32,339 nt of DNA from CAZCVI01 sp964502145 (lineage in GTDB: Bacteria; Acidobacteriota; Aminicenantia; UBA2199), in contig CAZCVI010000081.1 of the NCBI GenBank assembly GCA_964502145.1, forward strand, positions 1 through 32,339, given 5' to 3'. This document shows, piece after piece, positions 1-8,646 of this stretch (position 1 is its first letter; every line of letters begins with the position of its first letter). The notes under the pieces were generated by a model. That model was not told the DNA's origin, made no database searches, and was given only the letters and a program-made list of their open reading frames with translations. The translations under genes and the position numbers were made by a program.

Positions 1-183
1 TGGTTTTTTTATGAATGCTTTGGGATTTGAACGCTATCGTTGGTTTTTTTATGAATGCTTTGGGATTTGAACACTATCGCTGGTTTTTTTATGAATGCTT
101 TGGGATTTGAACGCTATCGTTGGTTTTTCAATGAATTCATTGGATTTTGAACACTATCGCTGGTTTTTTTATGAATGCTTTGG
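1..183. repeat. 40-bp tandem repeat, four full units plus a partial fifth
   Basis: Units begin at 1, 41, 81, 121 and 161; each opens with TGGTTTTTT and contains ATGAATGCTTTGGGATTTGA. The last 8 bases alternate between GCTATCGT and ACTATCGC, giving an A-B-A-B pattern that suggests an 80-bp higher-order unit. The fourth unit is the most diverged. The fifth stops after about 23 bases. The array runs off the window start, so its full length is unknown. There are no unique spacers, so it is not a CRISPR array. No coding function is visible. Confidence 0.9.
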
Positions 184-198
184 AAATAGTACGCCGAG

Positions 199-277
199 AT
201 GAATTCGTGAAATTCGTGGGGGCGTCTTTTTTAACTGGGTGGGAATGTAGTCCCAAGACCAATGGGCTGAACAGTTA
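199..277. repeat. Partial copy of the AATTCGTG / CTGTTCAGCCCA repeat family
   Basis: Bases 202-220 (AATTCGTGAAATTCGTGGG) match one end of the palindromic repeats at 15156-15242 and 22890-22977. Bases 263-277 read GGGCTGAACAGTTA, the same terminal motif as at 15276-15289 and, inverted, at 22842-22857. Between them are about 40 unrelated bases. The stop codon of the sensor kinase (275-277 on the minus strand) lies in the terminal motif. This looks like a degraded or internally deleted member of the family. Confidence 0.7.
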
Positions 278-2446
278 AACTGGAAATTCAAAAATAAAGG
301 TGGTGCCATTGTGATGCTGGAGAGTTATGGCACCATTAAGCTGTTTGATGAGCATGTCAATGAGTTTTAAACCGAACCCGGTGGCATTTTCAATGGTGAT
401 TCCTGCTGGCATACCGACGCCATTATCGGCAAAACCTATGGTCACTCTCTTGTCTTTTTGGGTGGCGGTGACGCGTATCAACCCCTCACTGCTGTTGATA
501 AACGCATATTTCATGGCATTGGTGACGAGCTCATTCAAAATAATACCGAGGGGCGAGAGCACTTTTGGGGCGAGTAAAATGTCTTCAATCTGGGTTATTA
601 TTTGCACGGTATTACTGTTGGGAAATATCGCGGTAATCTCCTTGATCAAGGATGGGAAAAAATCTTGGAGGGAGATTTCATTCATGTTGTCTGCATGATA
701 CAACTTCTCATACAAGATCATCATGCTTCTGACACGACTGGCGGCATCTTGCAACACTTTTGCGGTGACTGGATTATCCTGACTGTTGGATTGCAAGCGC
801 AGTAAACTGAATATAGTATTCATATTGTTTTTGATGCGATGGTGGACCTCATGCAAGAGGGTTTCTTTTTCAGCCAGAAGAGATTTGATCTTTTCCTCTG
901 CTCGTATGCGGGAGAAAGCAATACCGATACTGGCACCTATACCCTCGAAGAACTGGATCATTTCGAGGGTGAATTGATTGGGCCGATGATCATTGAACTG
1001 CAACAATCCAATGATCTCTTGATCTGCCCGTAATGGGATCAAGGCGACGGATTCATATCCTTCGTTAACGCAACGGTTCCGCAAATGGACGCTACTATCG
1101 CTGGCGGTACTAAACGCCAGTAGCGTGGTGGTGGCATTGCTCCAAAAACTACCGCCGGGGGTAAAAAAGGATAAATTGGCATTGGTCCGACCGGTTAAAA
1201 TAGTGCCACACATACATTCCAGAAAGGGTTTCCCCGTGACGTCGCGTAAAATCTCCCCGGCTTGGTCGCGAGAAAAGAGAGAGCGTTCTGCTTGGACAAA
1301 AGTAGTGGGAAACCCGTTGGTCTCGTAATAAGGGAAGTCATCGCCGACTTCCAAGCGTATGCCCACGGCTTCGATGGCCGTGCTTTTTTTGATAATGTGC
1401 AGGATATCGTGGATAGTTTGATGGACATCCTGGGAATTGTTTAACCGTTCTAAAATGGTGTTCACGAGTTGGTTGCGCCATTCTCCCTTTTTGAGCTCGG
1501 TGATATCGGTGATCACGCCGATAATGCCCTGGATTTGCTTTTGGGCGTCAAGCAGGGAGGCCTTATCAAAGATCACATCGCGAACAGCCCCATTTTTGCG
1601 TTGAATCTGCCATTCATAGTATTGTTTGCTGGGGGTGTTGAGGAGTTCTTGGTCCTTTTCGTTGTATTTGGCGGCCAACTCTGGAGGGGCGAGATCATAC
1701 ACGGTTTTTCCAATAATTTCCTCTTTTTTTAATCCCATATACTCTTCAAAGGCGCGATTGCACCCGGTATATTGACCGAGGGTGTTTTTATAAAATACGG
1801 GATTGGGTATTGCATCCATGGTAGCCCAGAGTAAGTCGTATTGCTGGCGGAGTTTTTCTTCTGATTGTTTGCGCGAGATACGGATGATATCGTCTTGATG
1901 AATATCAATCAGATAGGGAGAGAGTTCGACGAGAGCGCGGTATTTTTTTTCGCTTAAGATCAGTTCATGGTTGGAGACTTCGAGTTGGTGGATGGTTTCT
2001 TCGAGTTGTTGCTGATGTTTTTGCACGGTTTGTTTGGCCTGGAATAGTTTGAAAGCCATTTTGATAGAGGCAAAGAGCACGGTTTCGCCGCTATTTTTTA
2101 CTACATAGCCATACGAGGTGATCTTTTCGGTTTTTTCAACTATTTCTGGTTCGGTGTGGGAGGAGAGGAAGAGGAGGGGGATATCGTGGTCACGGAGGAT
2201 GATGGCCGCGGTTTCTGTGCCGTCGATACCTTTGCCCAGGTTGATATCCATGAGAATGAGGTCGACGGGTTCTTTTTGGGTTTGGAAAAAAAGGATGGCG
2301 GCTTCACCGTTACTGACATGGATGACGTGATAGCCCTCTTTTTTTAATAATTGCATTTCTACCATGGCGATGATGTGTTCATCTTCCACGAGGAGAATGG
2401 TTTTATTTTTATTGTTTTTATTACTATTATTGTTATTATTATTCAT
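275..2446 (-). CDS. Hybrid sensor histidine kinase (receiver-PAS-GAF-HisKA_2-HATPase)
   Basis: A 723-residue soluble protein without membrane segments, so probably a cytoplasmic sensor. Residues 1-15 are a poly-Asn tail encoded by an AAT/AAC microsatellite. Residues 16-135 form a receiver domain with acidic pocket VEDE and phospho-acceptor Asp67 (LILMDINLG). A linker and coiled coil (136-165) lead to a PAS remnant (165-188), a full PAS domain (about 200-320) and a GAF-like domain (about 325-515). The HisKA_2 motif EVHHRIKNN (533-541) carries the phospho-accepting His. The N box is NELVTNAMKYAF and the ATP lid is DNGVGMP. Kinases of this class pass phosphate to response-regulator or REC-output proteins; no cognate partner is visible here. 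The start overlaps a small upstream ORF by 4 bases. The REC-first order and the phrase SSHTEPEIVEKTEKITSYGY are typical of spirochaete-like and related hybrid kinases. Signal and target unknown. Confidence 0.9.
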   Translation of the reverse strand: MNNNNNNSNKNNKNKTILLVEDEHIIAMVEMQLLKKEGYHVIHVSNGEAAILFFQTQKEPVDLILMDINLGKGIDGTETAAIILRDHDIPLLFLSSHTEPEIVEKTEKITSYGYVVKNSGETVLFASIKMAFKLFQAKQTVQKHQQQLEETIHQLEVSNHELILSEKKYRALVELSPYLIDIHQDDIIRISRKQSEEKLRQQYDLLWATMDAIPNPVFYKNTLGQYTGCNRAFEEYMGLKKEEIIGKTVYDLAPPELAAKYNEKDQELLNTPSKQYYEWQIQRKNGAVRDVIFDKASLLDAQKQIQGIIGVITDITELKKGEWRNQLVNTILERLNNSQDVHQTIHDILHIIKKSTAIEAVGIRLEVGDDFPYYETNGFPTTFVQAERSLFSRDQAGEILRDVTGKPFLECMCGTILTGRTNANLSFFTPGGSFWSNATTTLLAFSTASDSSVHLRNRCVNEGYESVALIPLRADQEIIGLLQFNDHRPNQFTLEMIQFFEGIGASIGIAFSRIRAEEKIKSLLAEKETLLHEVHHRIKNNMNTIFSLLRLQSNSQDNPVTAKVLQDAASRVRSMMILYEKLYHADNMNEISLQDFFPSLIKEITAIFPNSNTVQIITQIEDILLAPKVLSPLGIILNELVTNAMKYAFINSSEGLIRVTATQKDKRVTIGFADNGVGMPAGITIENATGFGLKLIDMLIKQLNGAITLQHHNGTTFIFEFPV

Positions 2447-2535
2447 TGATGATCATCCGTCAAACCGATTTTGATTTTTCTTGGCATTCTCCTTAGACAG
2501 GCCAATAAAGCGGGGAAAATATCAAGTACTTCCAT
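2443..2535 (-). CDS. Small ORF (30 aa) translationally coupled to the sensor kinase
   Basis: An ATG at 2535 is preceded by GGAG with a 7-base gap, a better ribosome site than the kinase start has. The frame runs 30 codons and ends in a TGA that overlaps the kinase ATG (ATGA). The product is short and basic in its second half (LRRMPRKIKIG), with no recognised domain. The arrangement is that of a leader ORF delivering ribosomes to the kinase start by termination-reinitiation. It may have no function as a peptide. I recognise no family. Confidence 0.45.
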   Translation of the reverse strand: MEVLDIFPALLACLRRMPRKIKIGLTDDHQ

Positions 2536-2703
2536 TGTTTCGCTCCAAGGTTATGTTTTAATACACATAAAAACAATACAATACACGGGGAAAAAAAACA
2601 AGGGGAGGTGAGGATAAAAAAAAAATTAGAGGTCCCCCATAAAAAATAATATTTTGTGGATGGGGTAGGAGTATTGGCAGTGAAATTTAAAAAGCAACGG
2701 CTT

Positions 2704-3543
2704 TTAAAGAGGGGGGTATTGGTATAATAATAAGAGTTCGCGGACGAATGGTTGTACTTTTTCTTTGGTGTGGAGGCCCCATTGGGTATAGTGGGGGAAA
2801 GTTAGGTTTTTTTTGATGTTGGGGGGTTCATTGGGATGGATGATTAGTTCGTTTATGGGGTTGTGTTGGATTTCTTTGATTTGTTCGACTGGGATATCTT
2901 GTCCACCAATAAAATTTAGCAGGTCCTGAACCTGCTGTATATCGGACACTAAGTCTTCCATTTTAAAAAAAGCGTGTCGTTTGGGGTCAATGGAATGTTT
3001 GAAGTGTTCGATGTATTGATGGGTGGTCGCCCATAACCAAGCGAGGCGTTGGATGTGATCCATGGTCTGCCATTGTTGTTGATCTGCCAGTTTAACACGC
3101 CCGGATTCCCAGATGGAGTCGTTTTTGTGCCAGCCTTTGCATACGGCACTGCGAATAAAATCGCCGGGATGGCGGACGATATGAACGAATTTGGCTTTCT
3201 TGAATAACTGCGCCAACATGGGGGCGAAGAAGGTGAGGCATTGGTTGGATTCGACATAGATTTTGTCTTTGATAAAGACGTCCAATATTAATTCCATGCG
3301 GGCGACATCGATCATTTTGGTGAGGGTGTCTTTCTCTTGTTGGTGAATGTAGGCATAATGGGAAAAATATTGGAGAGTGGGTTGGGGTTCATGAAAGGCG
3401 GCGAGGTTGGGGGAGTGATTCAGCAACTCGGCGAGGAACTTGGAACCAGAACGCCCGGTAGATAATAAAAATACGGGTTGGTACAGGTTGTACATGTCAT
3501 CTATGGTTTTTTGATCGGCATGATGGAGGAGTGCAAATTTCAT
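2704..3543 (-). CDS. Sulfotransferase (PAPS-dependent, glycan cluster)
   Basis: A 279-residue protein with both PAPS-binding signatures of the sulfotransferase fold: the 5'-phosphosulfate loop FLLSTGRSGSKFLAEL near residues 25-40, and the 3'-phosphate motif FVHIVRHPGDFIRSAV near the middle. The frame is open upstream to 3651, but the ATG at 3543 is preferred: it has AAAGGA upstream and lies 4 bases past the stop of the preceding gene, whereas the longer form would overlap that gene by 100 bases. Such enzymes move sulfate from PAPS to a hydroxyl or amine, here presumably of the glycan. It is the last gene of the minus-strand glycan cluster. The acceptor cannot be told from sequence. Confidence 0.85.
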   Translation of the reverse strand: MKFALLHHADQKTIDDMYNLYQPVFLLSTGRSGSKFLAELLNHSPNLAAFHEPQPTLQYFSHYAYIHQQEKDTLTKMIDVARMELILDVFIKDKIYVESNQCLTFFAPMLAQLFKKAKFVHIVRHPGDFIRSAVCKGWHKNDSIWESGRVKLADQQQWQTMDHIQRLAWLWATTHQYIEHFKHSIDPKRHAFFKMEDLVSDIQQVQDLLNFIGGQDIPVEQIKEIQHNPINELIIHPNEPPNIKKNLTFPHYTQWGLHTKEKVQPFVRELLLLYQYPPL

Positions 3544-3547
3544 TTGA

Positions 3548-4396
3548 TTATTCCTTTGATAATTTTCCTTTATTAATAGTGTACTGCTGAAAATCAGGTA
3601 TAGTTCTTTGATCGGCGGTATCCAAGAGGTAGGAACGGACGATGGGGTCAAATGGGTGGTGTTGGGATTCTAATTGGGCAAAAATGGCGTGGTATTGGCG
3701 CTGGTTTTCTTGGATGTAGTCGTTAAACTGTTCGTTTCGCCAAGTACAGGGGTCGCCGATATGAAAGGTAAGGTGTTCATGGCGGAACTCTTTGAACTTG
3801 TCTGCATAAGTGACGATATTGGCGAGTAAGGCACGGCCAACCCAGGCGGTGCCGATACAGATGTTTCCTAATTGGAATTGGGGGTATAACTGCCGCTTAA
3901 ATACAAAACAATCGTATCCGTTATGGGACTGGCCGATTTCAGCGACCATGAACGGAATTTCTGCAATAGACTTGTATTTGGTGGTAATGGTGCGTCGATT
4001 GATGACAAAAGCATCATAACCCTGACTAATGAAACGATTGACTGCGTTATAAAATTGGGGCAATAATGCGATATCCACATTGGTGTAAATAATATACTGG
4101 GCAAAAGAGGCGGCATAAACGGAGTCCAAAATATCTTTTAACAAGGGTAATTTCCGTTTCACTTTAAACTCTCGAATATCCATGACAGAGCGGGTTAAAG
4201 GAGGTAGTGTGTTAAAATCTACAGGAACGATATCGGTATCTTCAGGATAACATGCGGCATAAAAAGTAATATCTACATCTGCGGCAGCATGTTTTTTAGC
4301 GGTTCTCATGGTTTCAAAGGTGATGGGTTGGGCGAGAAATAAATCGGAAGAGTCATCAACTTTGACGGGGTTGATGATGTGTGCAATAGAGATCAT
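3548..4396 (-). CDS. Putative glycosyltransferase-like protein (GT-A type)
   Basis: A 282-residue soluble protein with no signal peptide. The segment YIIYTNVDIALLPQFY near residues 102-117 resembles the strand plus DXD-like metal/nucleotide-sugar site of GT-A glycosyltransferases, and EIGQSHNGYDCFVFKR follows at the distance expected for the acceptor half. It lies between two sulfotransferases (22 bases after one stop, 4 bases before the next start), so all three are probably co-translated. The start has AAAGG 8 bases upstream. Assignment to a specific GT family is not secure; it could be a non-catalytic relative. The operon context supports a role in glycan assembly or decoration. Confidence 0.55.
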   Translation of the reverse strand: MISIAHIINPVKVDDSSDLFLAQPITFETMRTAKKHAAADVDITFYAACYPEDTDIVPVDFNTLPPLTRSVMDIREFKVKRKLPLLKDILDSVYAASFAQYIIYTNVDIALLPQFYNAVNRFISQGYDAFVINRRTITTKYKSIAEIPFMVAEIGQSHNGYDCFVFKRQLYPQFQLGNICIGTAWVGRALLANIVTYADKFKEFRHEHLTFHIGDPCTWRNEQFNDYIQENQRQYHAIFAQLESQHHPFDPIVRSYLLDTADQRTIPDFQQYTINKGKLSKE

Positions 4397-4418
4397 GTGA
4401 TGGACCTTTCTTAAATGA

Positions 4419-5390
4419 TTAACGGGAATTAGTGGTCAATATAAGGGATTGTATCTTTTGCATGAGGGGGGTGAGTTCGAGTTCGAGTTCGATTTCCTGG
4501 TATTCTGCCAAGAGTTGGGGGTGAATGAAGGGAAGTTCGCTATTTAACTGGTGTTGTGCGACTTGAAACGGTGCCACATCAACATCAAGAAATAAGGCCA
4601 GTTGCTGGAATACTTGTTCGGGATGATCCCGTAAATGGGCATGATCATAAACAAGGTAGCGATCGGGGGAGAGTTCTTGGGTTCCTTCTATCATTGCGCG
4701 CAGATAACTGGCGGCATAGATAACACAGCGTTTGAAATCGGAAGCACTCTGCCAAAGTCTGTTCCATTCAAGGGGAACTCCGGGAGGTGGAATAAATAAA
4801 CCGGACGGGTTCCTTTCAATGAGCCACCGCTGGTGAAACACGGGAAATTCTGTGACGATATTGCCAATACGAAACATGGATTCGGCAATTTCATAAACGG
4901 GACGATAAACCAGCACGAACTTGGCGTCAGGAAAAGAATGGGCGAGTTGGGGAAGTACATGGGTGATTTCTGGAGATTTCAAACACAGACGGATATCGGC
5001 GGAAAATTGCTGGACTGGAACATCAAAACGGCGGCGGTCCTTTTCCAAAGGAGAGCGCTGGGTCGGGGCGTAAGGCGTTGCGATTTGAGACACCTGGGAA
5101 CAATGGGTTGTTGTGCTGGAAGGAGCAGCACCGAGCAAATGGTGCTCGGTAAACAAATAATTGGCGAGATTTTGTTTCACTTGATCGGGACTGATGTGGC
5201 CGGTGCGGAGTTCTTGGACAAGACCGGACCGGTCGCGGTAGTGATAGAGTCCCCAGTTTTCATAGACATGGTCGTCAATGGCGGCCACTAGATGGGGGTG
5301 TTGGTTCAAACTTTTTGTGGCAAAGGTGGTGCCACTACGGGGTGGACCACCAATAAATATGGTGCGGTTTAAAAGATCGGATTCATTCAT
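4419..5390 (-). CDS. Sulfotransferase family protein
   Basis: A 323-residue protein opening with the PAPS loop TIFIGGPPRSGTTFATKSLN (residues 10-29), the classic PxSGTT form. The 3'-phosphate motif is FVLVYRPVYEIAESMFR, with Arg in the expected place but the usual D/N replaced by V. The central part (DLANYLFTEHHLL to APTQRSPLEKDRR) has no recognised signature. It lies in the glycan operon 22 bases before the GT-like gene and 79 bases after the membrane protein. AAGGA stands about 10 bases upstream of the start. Its length and motif differ from the other three sulfotransferases, so they are probably not recent duplicates and may target different positions. Confidence 0.82.
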   Translation of the reverse strand: MNESDLLNRTIFIGGPPRSGTTFATKSLNQHPHLVAAIDDHVYENWGLYHYRDRSGLVQELRTGHISPDQVKQNLANYLFTEHHLLGAAPSSTTTHCSQVSQIATPYAPTQRSPLEKDRRRFDVPVQQFSADIRLCLKSPEITHVLPQLAHSFPDAKFVLVYRPVYEIAESMFRIGNIVTEFPVFHQRWLIERNPSGLFIPPPGVPLEWNRLWQSASDFKRCVIYAASYLRAMIEGTQELSPDRYLVYDHAHLRDHPEQVFQQLALFLDVDVAPFQVAQHQLNSELPFIHPQLLAEYQEIELELELTPLMQKIQSLILTTNSR

Positions 5391-5469
5391 GAGTATGTTT
5401 CCTTGCTGGGATTACTGGACTGGCTGGACAAGTAATAAAGGAAGGTGTGCCATTTTAGTTTCTGGAATT

Positions 5470-7164
5470 TTAGTATTGCAAACGTTTTTGTTGTTCTGGG
5501 GTAGGGGGGCCGCCCCACAGGATGTCTGATTGGGAGATGCCTTTTTTTTGCAATTGGCGGATGGTGGATAAATATTCGTCCATGCCTACGCCCCAGGCAA
5601 AGGCATATAATTGCCCATCGACTTTGTCCACGCGCAGAATGGTCCAAGGGGCATCCTTTTTTTCACCGCGCCATTGCAGGGCATATTCCATGGGCTTCAA
5701 TTTCTTGTTCTTTTTGTCAAAATAAAAAAGGAAAAGCGGTTGATCCAAAGAAAGCCCAGTCATATTGTACCTTGAGGACCATTTCCTGAATAACGGATCA
5801 AAATGATTGTCAAAATTATAATATTCATTGGAATTAACTTTGCCAATTAAACCGGATAGATCGTTCCGTTTTAAGAGAAATTGGAAATATCCGCTGGATC
5901 TGGGCCAACCACCATAAAACCCTTCTAAATTTACAATGACTATCTGGGCATGCCAGGGCAATTGGATTTCATTTAAATCCCTGACCATTATGGCAGCGAT
6001 TCTATTTTCAATAGCGTAATAATTTTTAAGATAAATAGTTCGGGATACCCCGGCTAAAAGAATAATAATGATAAAAATGGCGATCTTTAACTGACGTTTA
6101 AGAGGGAATACTTTTTTTAAGATGAGATATATGGCATAAACAAAAAGAGCCTGGGCGCCAAACATGGAAATATAAGCATACCGTGGGGGATAAGGAATGC
6201 TCAAAATAATGATGGGGAGAATAGTGGTAATCATCCAGCTTAAAAAAAAGCCATATACGAAGAGGTGACGACCCTTCATTGAAAAACGGCAAAAGAGGGG
6301 GCCTGATTGCTGGGGGGGGTGCTTAAAATATAAAAGAAACGCGATAAATACAATGCTGAAATAAATCAGGGTTGCGAAAAGAGGGGGGAGTGCAGGAACA
6401 GGGAGCGCCCAGGTAAAATAAAGCCCGATCCGCTGAAAAATAACGTCAAAAGGCATGATACGCATGATCTTTCTGGGGTACATGGTCATTTGGATATATT
6501 TGGCTAGCCCGACAAGGGTAAAAACGAGGATGAGGTAGACATGTTTCCGCTGGAATTTCCGATAGCCCCAAAACGCGAGTAAGATGGGCGGTAATATGAA
6601 TAGGGCCAGTTCCATGATTTGCGTGGCAATGAAAAAACAGAGGGTGGCAGCCAGAAATGGGACCCAATTCTTGGGAGTGTCTTTTTCCAAGTATAAAAAA
6701 CCAAGGATCAGGGATAACATGGTGAAAAGTAACCCCCAGACGACATACGACATGTTAATACCGGCGGGGATTTGCCACTGCATGGGAAGAATCTGGGGCA
6801 AGGTGGCCGCTGCAAAAGCGGTAAGCCTGGGAAACTGGAAAATAGCACGACACAAATAATAAAAACAACAGGATAACGGCACGAGGAGAAACAATACATA
6901 CACACTGCGGGCTAAAGGCGGGGAATAGGCGAGAATGTTCCAGGCGAGCCATTCTGTATATGGCCCGATAAGATTATACTGTGTCCAGGTGGAGGGGAAT
7001 TGATGGTTTATTACCATGCTGTAGAATCCTGGCTCATCATGCAAGAGTACTTTAGAACCAAATATGGCGATAAGGTTGAACAGGATAAGGGTCACGGCGA
7101 TGAGCAGGTATGTCACTCTGTCGGAGTGCTTTTCATTTAAAAGGGATTTAGGCAAGGGAGTCAT
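5470..7164 (-). CDS. Polytopic membrane protein of the glycan cluster
   Basis: A 564-residue integral membrane protein. About 10-11 hydrophobic segments are visible, the first at VTYLLIAVTLILFNLIAIF and the last at KIAIFIIIILLAGV, followed by a soluble tail of about 150 residues ending in PPTPEQQKRLQY. The extracytoplasmic loop after helix 1 contains HDEPGFYSMV, reminiscent of the acidic first loop of GT-C transferases, but no family signature is secure. The start at 7164 is chosen over the ATG/GTG options up to 7200 because AGAGGA precedes it and the longer form runs into the GGGAATG minisatellite. Likely roles are a GT-C type transferase adding residues or modifications on the outer face, or a polymerase-like protein. 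Confidence 0.6.
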   Translation of the reverse strand: MTPLPKSLLNEKHSDRVTYLLIAVTLILFNLIAIFGSKVLLHDEPGFYSMVINHQFPSTWTQYNLIGPYTEWLAWNILAYSPPLARSVYVLFLLVPLSCCFYYLCRAIFQFPRLTAFAAATLPQILPMQWQIPAGINMSYVVWGLLFTMLSLILGFLYLEKDTPKNWVPFLAATLCFFIATQIMELALFILPPILLAFWGYRKFQRKHVYLILVFTLVGLAKYIQMTMYPRKIMRIMPFDVIFQRIGLYFTWALPVPALPPLFATLIYFSIVFIAFLLYFKHPPQQSGPLFCRFSMKGRHLFVYGFFLSWMITTILPIIILSIPYPPRYAYISMFGAQALFVYAIYLILKKVFPLKRQLKIAIFIIIILLAGVSRTIYLKNYYAIENRIAAIMVRDLNEIQLPWHAQIVIVNLEGFYGGWPRSSGYFQFLLKRNDLSGLIGKVNSNEYYNFDNHFDPLFRKWSSRYNMTGLSLDQPLFLFYFDKKNKKLKPMEYALQWRGEKKDAPWTILRVDKVDGQLYAFAWGVGMDEYLSTIRQLQKKGISQSDILWGGPPTPEQQKRLQY

Positions 7165-7197
7165 GTTTTTTCCTCTGGGGGTGGTTGGATTCATGGC

Positions 7198-7265
7198 CAT
7201 GGGAATGGGAGGAATGGGAATGATGGGAAGTATGGGAATGATGGGAATGAGGGGAGTTGTGGGAA
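7198..7265. repeat. GGGAATG minisatellite between two glycan genes
   Basis: About 68 bases made of imperfect 6-9-bp units around ATGGGAATG, with variants GGGAGGA and GGGAAGT. It exactly fills the gap between the acyltransferase stop (7266) and the leader of the membrane protein (start 7164). The same GGGAAT vocabulary recurs in the inverted-repeat structure at 18181-18340. A gap of this type can change length by slippage and so alter coupling between the two genes. Confidence 0.85.
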
Positions 7266-7925
7266 TTATAATTCGATTTCATCGCTGGGTTTGGGAATTG
7301 GAATTGTTTTCTGGGGGAGGTAAACACTTTTTTCAATCGTGTTTTCCATGAGCAACGCACCTGCGCCGATTAGGGTTTCGGGTGCTAGGGTAATGCCGTT
7401 TCTGATGGAGGCATTCATGCCTATAAAGCAATAGGGAGAGATGTGGGTATTACCGGAAACAACGACGTGGGATGCTAAAAAACAGTGGTCTTCAACGACT
7501 GAATCATGGCATATCTGTGTGCCGGACCAAAGAAAGACATTATTACCTATCCGGGCATAGGGTTGGATGATAGTGCCTTCCAAGATGAAACAATTGTCTC
7601 CCGGAGGGAACTGGGACAAGAAGATGCTTTTACTGCTGATATAACTGACGAGCTCATACCCTAATTCTTTGGCCTGGAAATATTTGCTTGCCCGGGGTTT
7701 GTTCATTTTTTGGTACCCCATGGCAATAAACAGCTTGTGGGTGGTGGGCGGAAAGGTCGTAACGAGGTCATGAAAAGGGATTACTGGCAAATCGAGAAAA
7801 TGGTCGGCGGTTATATATTCCTGGTCCACGGTAAAGGCCACAACTTCATGCGCACTGTCGTTAGCGAAATAAAAATAGGCCAATTTTGCCATTATACTAT
7901 TCCCAAAAATAAGCAACTTCGCCAT
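7266..7925 (-). CDS. Hexapeptide-repeat acyltransferase (NeuD/PglD-like)
   Basis: A 219-residue protein. Residues 1-80 resemble the Rossmann-like N-domain of sugar O/N-acetyltransferases (MAKLLIFGNSIMAKLAYFY, then FIAMGYQKMN). Residues 95-205 are left-handed beta-helix hexapeptide turns (IIQPYARIGNNVFLWSG, CFLASHVVVSGNTHI, CFIGMNASIRNG) with the usual His positions around HDSVVEDH. This architecture transfers an acetyl or other acyl group from CoA to an amino- or hydroxy-sugar. It has a strong ribosome site (AAGGAG, 6-base gap) and lies 16 bases after the WbqC-like gene, with which it may form a functional pair that builds an acylated sugar. Confidence 0.85.
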   Translation of the reverse strand: MAKLLIFGNSIMAKLAYFYFANDSAHEVVAFTVDQEYITADHFLDLPVIPFHDLVTTFPPTTHKLFIAMGYQKMNKPRASKYFQAKELGYELVSYISSKSIFLSQFPPGDNCFILEGTIIQPYARIGNNVFLWSGTQICHDSVVEDHCFLASHVVVSGNTHISPYCFIGMNASIRNGITLAPETLIGAGALLMENTIEKSVYLPQKTIPIPKPSDEIEL

Positions 7926-7941
7926 TTATAGCTCCTTTTTT

Positions 7942-8646
7942 TTAGTTATTAAAACCAAAGCTTTTCATATACTTGGGGGCATTGGGACCTTCATTCAAGA
8001 GCAAATCGATGATAGACACTTCATGAACGAATTCACCGTACAACTGATGGTACACGGGATAACCGGAATAATCGAAATAATGCACGCGAATACCCTCTCT
8101 GACAAAGAGGGTTTCATCGAGATAGTTTTTGGCGGATGGACCGGTATAATAATCGGAAGCCCCGGTTTGTTTGCATAATTCCACGAGCTTTTCGGTTTTT
8201 CCATCACTCAATTGGAAATCCTGGGCATATTTAAACACGGTGGGAATATGGAGTAATTTACAAATCTCTTTTAATAAGAAGACGTTGATTTCCGAGAGAT
8301 AGAGTGAATCAAGGCCCAAAAAGAGGGGTTCAAAAAAATCCTGGTAGGTTAAAAAATAGGGGGCTTTGGAATAGTTTTGTTTAATGATTTTCCAGTGGGC
8401 GTGGTTCCATGCTCCCTGGGCAATCTTGCTCTCGTTTATGGTTTGCAAATACTTGCCTTTCACTGCAACGGGAATGGTCAGCCAACTGGTACCATGTGGA
8501 GTTTTAATGCGGTTGCGACTGCGCCAGTCGCGCCGCGTAAATTGGGCGACATCGTAGATGATGATTTCATCGACGGTGTTCAGGGCATCAAAAAACCCTT
8601 TCCAGGGGATATAGTTGGATTGGGTAATGGTTACTTTTTTACTCAT
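7942..8646 (-). CDS. WbqC-like family protein
   Basis: A 234-residue protein from the ATG at 8646 (the open frame reaches 8733). Family landmarks are the N-terminal VTITQSNYIPWKGFFDALN, the DVAQFTRRDWRSRNRIKTPHG segment and TIPV followed by a Lys-rich loop, then YYTGPSAKNYLDE and IRVHYFDYSGYPVYHQ near the C-terminus. WbqC-like proteins occur in O-antigen and capsule loci and are thought to help make acylated amino-sugars; the exact reaction is not generally established. It overlaps the upstream GT2 gene by 8 bases, a sign of translational coupling, and that overlap supports the shorter start. Confidence 0.85.
   Translation of the reverse strand: MSKKVTITQSNYIPWKGFFDALNTVDEIIIYDVAQFTRRDWRSRNRIKTPHGTSWLTIPVAVKGKYLQTINESKIAQGAWNHAHWKIIKQNYSKAPYFLTYQDFFEPLFLGLDSLYLSEINVFLLKEICKLLHIPTVFKYAQDFQLSDGKTEKLVELCKQTGASDYYTGPSAKNYLDETLFVREGIRVHYFDYSGYPVYHQLYGEFVHEVSIIDLLLNEGPNAPKYMKSFGFNN

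Noticed and set aside
1..183. CRISPR array
   Set aside because: The 40-bp units are contiguous with no unique spacers and no cas genes nearby.
3544..3651. Longer start for the sulfotransferase at 3651
   Set aside because: It would overlap the upstream gene by 100 bases; the ATG at 3543 has a good ribosome site.
7064..7351. Plus-strand open frame with a Met/Gly-rich repeat
   Set aside because: It is the translation of the GGGAATG minisatellite and of the antisense of two good genes; no ribosome site.
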